Assembly (NCBI RefSeq): GCF_900156095.1
Contig: NZ_FTMJ01000002.1
Location: 1 to 64,000, forward strand
Origin: Aeromonas sp. RU39B
GTDB lineage: Bacteria; Pseudomonadota; Gammaproteobacteria; Enterobacterales; Aeromonadaceae
DNA length: 64,000 nucleotides
Reading direction: 5' to 3'
Shown here in pieces: positions 58,648 to 64,000 of this stretch (positions are counted from its first letter, which is position 1; each line of letters starts with the position of its first letter). Under the pieces are notes generated by a model, which did no database searches, was not told the DNA's origin, and saw only the letters and a list, made by a program, of their open reading frames with translations. The position numbers and the translations under genes were made by a program.

Positions 58648-60582
58648 ATGTCTGTTCACACCCTGTTTGCCCCCGATGGCGCCCTGTCTCGTCATATCGA
58701 CGGTTTTGTTGCTCGCGCTCCCCAGCTGGAGATGGCTCGCGCCGTCGAGCAGGCAATTGGCGCCCACGGCCGTCTGCTGGTTGAGGCGGGCACCGGGACC
58801 GGCAAAACCTACGCTTATCTGGTGCCAGCCCTGGCCTCGGGCCAGCGCATCGTTATCAGCACAGGCTCGAAGAACCTGCAAGAGCAGCTCTATCACCGGG
58901 ATTTACCGACCATCATCGGGGCGCTTGATTACGCCCGTCCGGTCGCGCTACTCAAAGGGCGCAGCAACTACCTCTGCCTTGAGCGCCTGCACAACCTGAT
59001 GAGCGAGTCGCACCTGCAAAAGGCCGAAGTATTGGCCGATTTGGTCAAGGTCCGCTCCTGGTCCGGCACCACCACCACCGGCGATGTGGGGGATATTCCG
59101 GGCTTGCAGGAGAACGCAGAAATCCTGGCGCACATCACCAGCACCAACGACAACTGCCTGGGGCGCGATTGCCCCTATTACGATGATTGCCATTTGGTGG
59201 TGGCTCGCCGCCGGGCCATGGATGCTCAGGTGGTCGTGATCAATCATCACCTCTTTTTCGCCGATCTTGCGGTGAAAGACACCGGATTTGGTGAGTTGGT
59301 GCCCGAAGCCCAGGTGTATGTTTTTGACGAAGCGCACCAGCTGCCCGAGATTGCCACCGGCTATTTTGGCAAGTCGGTTTCGAGCCGCTCCCTGCAAGAC
59401 TTGGCGCAGGATATTCAACTGGCCTATCGCAGTGAAGCGCAGGACATGGCCCAGCTTGGCAAGGCGGCCGATCGCCTGCAGATTGCCAGTCAGGATCTGC
59501 GGCTCGCCTTTGGCATCGAGAGCGGGCGCGGCAACACCCGCGACATGATCAAAAACAGTTATTGGGGACAGGCGCTGGCTCGCCTCACCGATGCGCTCAC
59601 TCTGTGTTATGACGTGCTGAAACTGGCGCTTGGTCGCGGGGAGCGGCTGGATCAATGTTTTGAGCGGGTGAGCGAGATAAAGGGGCGCCTTGGTGAGGTG
59701 CTGGCACTTAATCAAACCGGCTGCTCTTACTGGTTTGAGTGCAGCCGCCTGCACTTTTCGCTCAATCTCACGCCGCTGTCGGTGGCCGAGCGTTTTGGCG
59801 CCGAGGTGCTGCGCCCCGAGGTGAGCTGGATTTTCACCTCGGCCACCCTGACGGTCGATGGCCATTTTGCCCACTTTGCCAGTGAGTTGGGGCTCGCTGG
59901 CAGTGCCGAGCTGGTGCTCGATAGTCCGTTTGATTACAGCGCCCAGGCCCGTTTATGTGTACCACGGTGTCTGCCTGAGCCCAACGTCTTTGGCCGGGCC
60001 GAGCAGCTGGCAAACATGATGATTCCGCTGATTAACCGCACCCCCGGCGGCTGCTTTTTCCTTTGCACCAGCCATCAGGCCATGCGTCAGGTGAGCGAAG
60101 TGCTGCGCCGCGAGGCCGGGCGGACCATCCTGATGCAGGGGGAGGACAGCAAGTCCCGGCTGCTGGCGACGTTTGTCGAAAACGGTCATGCCGTGCTGGT
60201 GGCCACCGCCAGTTTTTGGGAGGGGATCGACGTGCGCGGCGCAGCGCTCTCCTGTGTTATTATCGACAAGTTGCCGTTTGCCTCGCCCGATGATCCGCTG
60301 CTTAAAGCCCGGGTTGAGGATTGCCGGCTGCGCGGTGGCGATCCTTTCTCCGATATCCAGTTGCCCAAGGCGGTGATTGCCCTGAAACAGGGGGTGGGGC
60401 GGCTGATCCGTGATCGCTCGGATCACGGCGTGCTGGTCATTTGCGACCCGCGTCTGGTCAACCGCGCTTACGGCGCAACCTTTCTCAAGAGTCTGCCGGC
60501 CATTCCGCGTACCCGCGAGTTGGCGCGGCTCGGCGACTTTTTCAATCAGATTCCCAGCCAAGTTGAGGATGTAGCGTGTTGA
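58648..60582 (+). CDS. yoaA: ATP-dependent helicase YoaA (XPD/DinG family)
   Basis: Iron-sulfur superfamily 2 helicase linked in E. coli to replication repair together with HolC. The 644-residue protein has Walker A GTGTGKT at 48-54, DEAH at 227-230, and the four Fe-S cysteines Cys110, Cys170, Cys175 and Cys181. Later motifs are FTSATLT, ATASFWEGIDVRG and QGVGRLIRDRSDHG. Start at 58648 by homology. Its end overlaps tsaB by seven bases, as expected for the yoaA-tsaB pair. Confidence 0.95.
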   Translation: MSVHTLFAPDGALSRHIDGFVARAPQLEMARAVEQAIGAHGRLLVEAGTGTGKTYAYLVPALASGQRIVISTGSKNLQEQLYHRDLPTIIGALDYARPVALLKGRSNYLCLERLHNLMSESHLQKAEVLADLVKVRSWSGTTTTGDVGDIPGLQENAEILAHITSTNDNCLGRDCPYYDDCHLVVARRRAMDAQVVVINHHLFFADLAVKDTGFGELVPEAQVYVFDEAHQLPEIATGYFGKSVSSRSLQDLAQDIQLAYRSEAQDMAQLGKAADRLQIASQDLRLAFGIESGRGNTRDMIKNSYWGQALARLTDALTLCYDVLKLALGRGERLDQCFERVSEIKGRLGEVLALNQTGCSYWFECSRLHFSLNLTPLSVAERFGAEVLRPEVSWIFTSATLTVDGHFAHFASELGLAGSAELVLDSPFDYSAQARLCVPRCLPEPNVFGRAEQLANMMIPLINRTPGGCFFLCTSHQAMRQVSEVLRREAGRTILMQGEDSKSRLLATFVENGHAVLVATASFWEGIDVRGAALSCVIIDKLPFASPDDPLLKARVEDCRLRGGDPFSDIQLPKAVIALKQGVGRLIRDRSDHGVLVICDPRLVNRAYGATFLKSLPAIPRTRELARLGDFFNQIPSQVEDVAC

Positions 60583-61268
60583 AGATCCTGGCCGTTGATA
60601 CTGCCACCGAGGCCTGCTCGGCCGCCCTGTTGATGGGTGAGCAGGTGTTTTCCCGTTTTGAAGAGGCGCCGCGCGACCACACCCGCAAGATCCTGCCGAT
60701 GGTGCAATCGCTGCTCGATGAGGCCGGCATTACCCTCGAAGATCTTGATGCCATCGCCTTTGGCCGCGGCCCCGGCTCGTTTACCGGGGTGCGCATTGGT
60801 ATCGGTGTGGCGCAAGGCCTGGCGCTCGGGGCTGACAAGCCGATGATCGGCATCTCTACGTTGGCCGCGATGGCGCAAGGGGCGCAGCGCCGGGATGGAG
60901 CGACCCGTGTGCTGGCGGCCATCGATGCGCGCATGAACGAAGTGTATGTCGGCCAGTATGAAATGCGCGATGGCCTGATGGTGTTAACCGGCGAGGAGCG
61001 GGTGATCGCTCCGCAGGTGTTAGCCGCCGAAGCGACGCTGCCCGGCAGCTGGCATAGCATCGGGACCGGCTTTACCACCTATGCCGAGGTGTTGACCCTT
61101 GCAGAGCAGCAAGTGGTTGCCAGTGGAGCGCAACTGCCGATGGCAGAGGATATGCTCCCGCTGGCCAAGGCCGCGTGGGAAGCAGGTGACGCCGTGCCGG
61201 TCGAGGCGGCGACGCCGGTGTACTTGCGCGACAAGGTGACCTGGAAGAAACTGCCGGGGCGCGAGTAA
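60576..61268 (+). CDS. tsaB: tRNA t6A synthesis protein TsaB
   Basis: Scaffold partner of TsaD in making N6-threonylcarbamoyladenosine at position 37 of ANN-reading tRNAs (E. coli YeaZ). The 230-residue ASKHA-fold protein shows ILAVDTATEACSAAL at the start and AFGRGPGSFTGVRIGIGVAQGLA in the middle. The GTG start at 60576 lies within the end of yoaA and follows GAGGAT. Confidence 0.96.
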   Translation: MLKILAVDTATEACSAALLMGEQVFSRFEEAPRDHTRKILPMVQSLLDEAGITLEDLDAIAFGRGPGSFTGVRIGIGVAQGLALGADKPMIGISTLAAMAQGAQRRDGATRVLAAIDARMNEVYVGQYEMRDGLMVLTGEERVIAPQVLAAEATLPGSWHSIGTGFTTYAEVLTLAEQQVVASGAQLPMAEDMLPLAKAAWEAGDAVPVEAATPVYLRDKVTWKKLPGRE

Positions 61269-61352
61269 TCGCAGGTGCGCCTTTTTCGCACATTGAATCT
61301 ATCGGTCTGTAGCCAACAAACCAGCGTGATACCCACCATGAAGGAGAGTCCG

Positions 61353-61877
61353 ATGCCAACCACCTTGTCGTTTGCGCGTGTACTTCGTCTTGTTGCCGGG
61401 TTCCTGCTGGCGAGTCTGCTCAGCGCCTGCGCTGCTGCGCCGCCCGAGCTGGCCTATCAGCCGGAATCGGCCTTGCTGCCCTATGCGCCGGCGCTGAACC
61501 GACCGGGTGCCATGGCGCGCTGGAGCGGCATTATCGCCAGTGTACGTAACGAAGCGGATCAGAGCGTGATCGAAGTGGTGGTGGTGCCTCTTCAGGCCAA
61601 TGGTGCGCCAGAGCAGATGGAGCACAGCCCGGGGCGGTTCCTGGCGCTGGTAGCCGGTTTTGCCGACCCCACACTCTATGCCAAGGGGCGCACCCTCAGC
61701 GTCTTGGGCCAGCTGGCCGAGACGGTCGATGGCAAGATTGATCAGCATTCCTACCGGTTCTCGGTCATCAAGGTGCAAAAGAGCAAGCTCTGGCCACCGG
61801 TGAAGGATGTGGAAATTCGTTACGTGCGCCCCTTTTTTGGCGGCTTTGACGACGATTGGCCGCGCCGCCGCCCCTGA
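61353..61877 (+). CDS. Slp-family outer membrane lipoprotein
   Basis: A 174-residue lipoprotein. From the ATG at 61353 (after AAGGAGAG) the signal peptide ends in LLSAC, with the lipidated Cys at 24. The Slp domain includes RWSGIIASVRNEADQSVIEVVV and SPGRFLALVAGFADP. E. coli has two members, Slp and YeaY; the place between tsaB and fadD matches YeaY. Slp proteins are induced by starvation or stationary phase, but their role is not clear. The stop overlaps the next start by one base. Confidence 0.92.
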   Translation: MPTTLSFARVLRLVAGFLLASLLSACAAAPPELAYQPESALLPYAPALNRPGAMARWSGIIASVRNEADQSVIEVVVVPLQANGAPEQMEHSPGRFLALVAGFADPTLYAKGRTLSVLGQLAETVDGKIDQHSYRFSVIKVQKSKLWPPVKDVEIRYVRPFFGGFDDDWPRRRP

Positions 61878-62728
61878 TGAACGCCTGGGAGAGACACGGC
61901 GAGCTGCGCCTTGCCGATGGACGCACCATTGCCTGGCAAGCCAGTGGCGATCCGCAGGCGCCGCTTATTGTGGCGCTACACGGCTGGCTGGATAACAGCG
62001 AGAGCTTCCGGCCGTTGGCCGCACACCTGCACGGTTATCAGCTGGTGGCCTTTGATCTGCCGGGCCATGGCCATTCGAGCCACAAATCTTCACCGTATGT
62101 GTTTATCGATTGGGTCGATGATCTGCACCGCATCACGGTGGCTGCCGGCTGGTCGCGTTTTATCTTGCTCGGGCATTCGCTTGGGGCACTGGTCGCGTCG
62201 GCCTATGCCGGTGTCTTTCCCGAACGGGTAGAGCGGCTCATCTTGCTCGAAGGATTAGGGCCGCTCAGCCAGCCGGACAGTACAGTTCCTGCACAGATCC
62301 GCCGCGTACTGGAGCGGCGTCTCAATACGGCGCGGCGTCAGCATCCGGGCTTTGCCAGTGCGGCGCAGGCGGTCGCGGCGCGCCGTCAGGTGGGCGATCT
62401 CGATGAGGCGTCTGCCACCTTGATTGTTGAGCGCAATCTCAAGGAACAGGATGGCCGCTTTGGGTGGCGCAGCGATCCTGCGTTACGCGAACAATCGCCG
62501 CTGCGGATGAGCGAAGGACAGGCATTGGCGCTGCTGCATGCCATCACCGCTCCCGTGCTATTTATTCGCGGCAGCCATGGTTTCCCCGAACTGGGAGAGG
62601 CGGCGGATGTGCGCCGTGCTGCGATTTCGCAACTGCGGTGCGAAAAAATTGCGGGAGGTCACCATTTTCACATGGAAAGTCCCGCTGACACGGCCCTTTG
62701 TATCGAAAAATTCTGCGCTCTTCGCTAG
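61877..62728 (+). CDS. Alpha/beta hydrolase
   Basis: A 283-residue hydrolase. The HGWLDNS oxyanion segment near residue 35, nucleophile Ser in [12 protein letters not shown] near residue 98, a C-terminal His ([10 protein letters not shown]), and the preceding Asp/Glu give a usual catalytic triad. The substrate is unknown; being translated right after the Slp gene (TGATG) and just before fadD, a lipid or ester substrate is a fair guess. Confidence 0.85.
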   Translation: MNAWERHGELRLADGRTIAWQASGDPQAPLIVALHGWLDNSESFRPLAAHLHGYQLVAFDLPGHGHSSHKSSPYVFIDWVDDLHRITVAAGWSRFILLGHSLGALVASAYAGVFPERVERLILLEGLGPLSQPDSTVPAQIRRVLERRLNTARRQHPGFASAAQAVAARRQVGDLDEASATLIVERNLKEQDGRFGWRSDPALREQSPLRMSEGQALALLHAITAPVLFIRGSHGFPELGEAADVRRAAISQLRCEKIAGGHHFHMESPADTALCIEKFCALR

Positions 62729-62802
62729 AATGCCAGCCCTATTTCATCGAATTGTCAATTTGTGCGGCGCGTCCTGTTAATTCGCTGTTAATTCATGTTG
62801 CA

Positions 62803-62830
62803 TTGTGTCAACATTCTTCTCCGTTAGAGT
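62803..62830 (+). promoter_or_regulatory. Candidate fadD promoter with upstream repeats
   Basis: TTGTGT (62803-62808), 16-base spacer, TAGAGT (62825-62830). Two copies of CTGTTAATTC (62774-62783 and 62785-62794) lie just upstream. No FadR site of consensus AACTGGTCnGACCAGTT type was found. Confidence 0.4.
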
Positions 62831-62925
62831 CTGAGCTCGAAACGAGCGATTTAATCATCGCTTCGTTGATTAATTTGGGAGGGGGCAAGGTGAGCGCACA
62901 AGTTCTTTATATGCAGGAGAATCTC

Positions 62926-64000
62926 GTGGAAAAAGTCTGGCTGAACCGCTATCCGGCAGGAGTCCCCGCCGAGATCGACCCAGACAAGTACGGCTCTCTG
63001 GTTGAGATGTTTGAAGCGTCGGTGGCGAAATTTGCCGACCTGCCGGCCTTCGTCAACATGGGTGAAACCATCACCTATCGTCGTCTCGAAGAGCAGTCCC
63101 GGGCCTTTGCCGCTTACCTGCAAAATGATCTCAAGCTGGAGAAGGGCGACCGCGTGGCGGTGATGATGCCCAACCTGCTGCAATACCCCATCGCCGTGTT
63201 CGGTATTTTGCGTGCGGGCCTCACCGTGGTGAACGTCAACCCGCTCTACACCCCGCGCGAGCTCGAGCATCAGCTCAAAGACTCCGGCTCTAAAGCCATC
63301 GTGATTGTCTCCAACTTTGCGCATACCCTCGAGAAGGTGGTCTACAACACGCCGGTCAAGCACGTGATCCTGACCCGTATGGGCGATAATCTGGGGCTGG
63401 CCAAGGGCACCTTGGTTAACTTCGTGGTCAAGTACGTTAAAAAGCTGGTCCCCAAGTATCATCTGCCGGGCGCCAGCTCCATGCGCCACGCGCTTTCGAG
63501 CGGCCGTTTTCTTCAGTATGTGAAACCGGAAATTCGCGGTAGTGACATCGCGTTTTTGCAATATACCGGCGGCACTACCGGCCTCTCCAAGGGGGCCATG
63601 CTCACCCACCGCAACATGATCGCCAACGTTGAGCAGTGCCTCGGCGTCTATGGCCCGCGCCTGACCCCGGGCAAAGAGCTGGTGGTCACGGCGCTGCCGC
63701 TCTATCACGTGTTTGCGCTGACGGTAAACTGCCTGTTGTTCCTGCAACTGGGTGGCTACAACCTGCTGATCAGCAACCCCCGCGACATCGCCGGCTTTGT
63801 CAAAGAGATCAAGCGCTACCCCTTTACCTGCATTACCGGGGTTAACACGCTCTTTAACGCCCTGATTAACAATGAAGAGTTCAACGCCATCAACTTTGAG
63901 CGCCTCAAGCTCACCATCGGTGGTGGCATGGCGGTGCAAAGAGCGGTAGCCGAAAAGTGGCAAAAGCTGGCCGGTGTCCCGCTGCTGGAAGGCTATGGTC
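62926..64000 (+). CDS. fadD: Long-chain fatty acid-CoA ligase, 3' end beyond the window
   Basis: Activates imported long-chain fatty acids to acyl-CoA for beta-oxidation, using ATP. About 358 of some 560 residues are present, cut by the window edge. The sequence follows E. coli FadD closely: [34 protein letters not shown] and the AMP-binding P-loop-like [14 protein letters not shown]. The GTG at 62926 has GGAG seven bases upstream and matches the E. coli start; an ATG at 62911 is in frame. Confidence 0.95.
   Translation, partial: MEKVWLNRYPAGVPAEIDPDKYGSLVEMFEASVAKFADLPAFVNMGETITYRRLEEQSRAFAAYLQNDLKLEKGDRVAVMMPNLLQYPIAVFGILRAGLTVVNVNPLYTPRELEHQLKDSGSKAIVIVSNFAHTLEKVVYNTPVKHVILTRMGDNLGLAKGTLVNFVVKYVKKLVPKYHLPGASSMRHALSSGRFLQYVKPEIRGSDIAFLQYTGGTTGLSKGAMLTHRNMIANVEQCLGVYGPRLTPGKELVVTALPLYHVFALTVNCLLFLQLGGYNLLISNPRDIAGFVKEIKRYPFTCITGVNTLFNALINNEEFNAINFERLKLTIGGGMAVQRAVAEKWQKLAGVPLLEGYG

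Noticed and set aside
62851..63963. A 370-codon open frame antisense to fadD
   Set aside because: It is opposite to clear fadD coding sequence and has no homology.

Overview
The window looks like a chromosomal segment of an Aeromonas-type gammaproteobacterium (order Aeromonadales). It is GC-rich, almost fully coding, and keeps gene orders known from enteric bacteria and Vibrio: rluE-nudJ-mnmA-hflD-purB next to icd, cmk-rpsA-ihfB-lapA-lapB-pyrF, a full his operon, and yoaA-tsaB-slp-hydrolase-fadD. I see no insertion sequence, prophage, CRISPR array, tRNA or rRNA. The genus is inferred from gene content and order only.

Region by region. 1-11.3 kb: sodB, grxD, an RsmB/NOP-type RNA methyltransferase, pdxH, a YhbS-like acetyltransferase, a YraQ/ArsP-type permease, the ribosomal oxygenase roxA, then the leftward block rluE-nudJ-mnmA-hflD-purB. 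11.3-18 kb: icd, a five-gene arsenic operon arsR-arsD-arsA-ACR3 pump-arsC with its own promoter, then aspC. 18-25 kb: an unrecognised 318-aa protein, an RluA-like pseudouridine synthase overlapping a PgpC/YfhB-like phosphatase, maiA, ltaE, a response regulator fused to a CheC-like phosphatase with a PAS protein, and a LysR regulator. 25-34 kb: a PAS-GGDEF-EAL protein, an AbgT transporter, nfsA, a membrane-anchored protein coupled to yecM, a ynfM/ynfL-like divergent pair, and ribA.

34-43 kb: cmk, rpsA, ihfB, lapA, lapB, pyrF, a DTW-domain tRNA modifier, and a tightly coupled set queC-queE-DUF3820-cobalamin adenosyltransferase, then hns. 43-47 kb: a lysine riboswitch with its promoter in front of an NhaC-superfamily transporter, tdk and mltB. 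47-50.8 kb is the least ordinary stretch: a ToxR/TcpP-like membrane transcription factor overlapping a small membrane protein (TcpH/ToxS-like layout), two exported proteins sharing a cysteine-spaced domain, a DUF805 protein and an unknown protein. 50.8-58.2 kb: the his operon hisGDCBHAF(IE), led by a 16-residue leader peptide with seven consecutive histidines and an attenuator. 58.4-64 kb: a small unknown protein, yoaA, tsaB, an Slp lipoprotein, an alpha/beta hydrolase, and fadD cut by the window edge.

The strongest non-routine signals are the lysine riboswitch/transporter unit, the ToxR-like regulator pair beside two related exported proteins, the REC-CheC fusion, and the queuosine-cobalamin gene coupling. 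I found no clearly new multi-gene system; the 47-50 kb cluster is the best candidate for undescribed biology.
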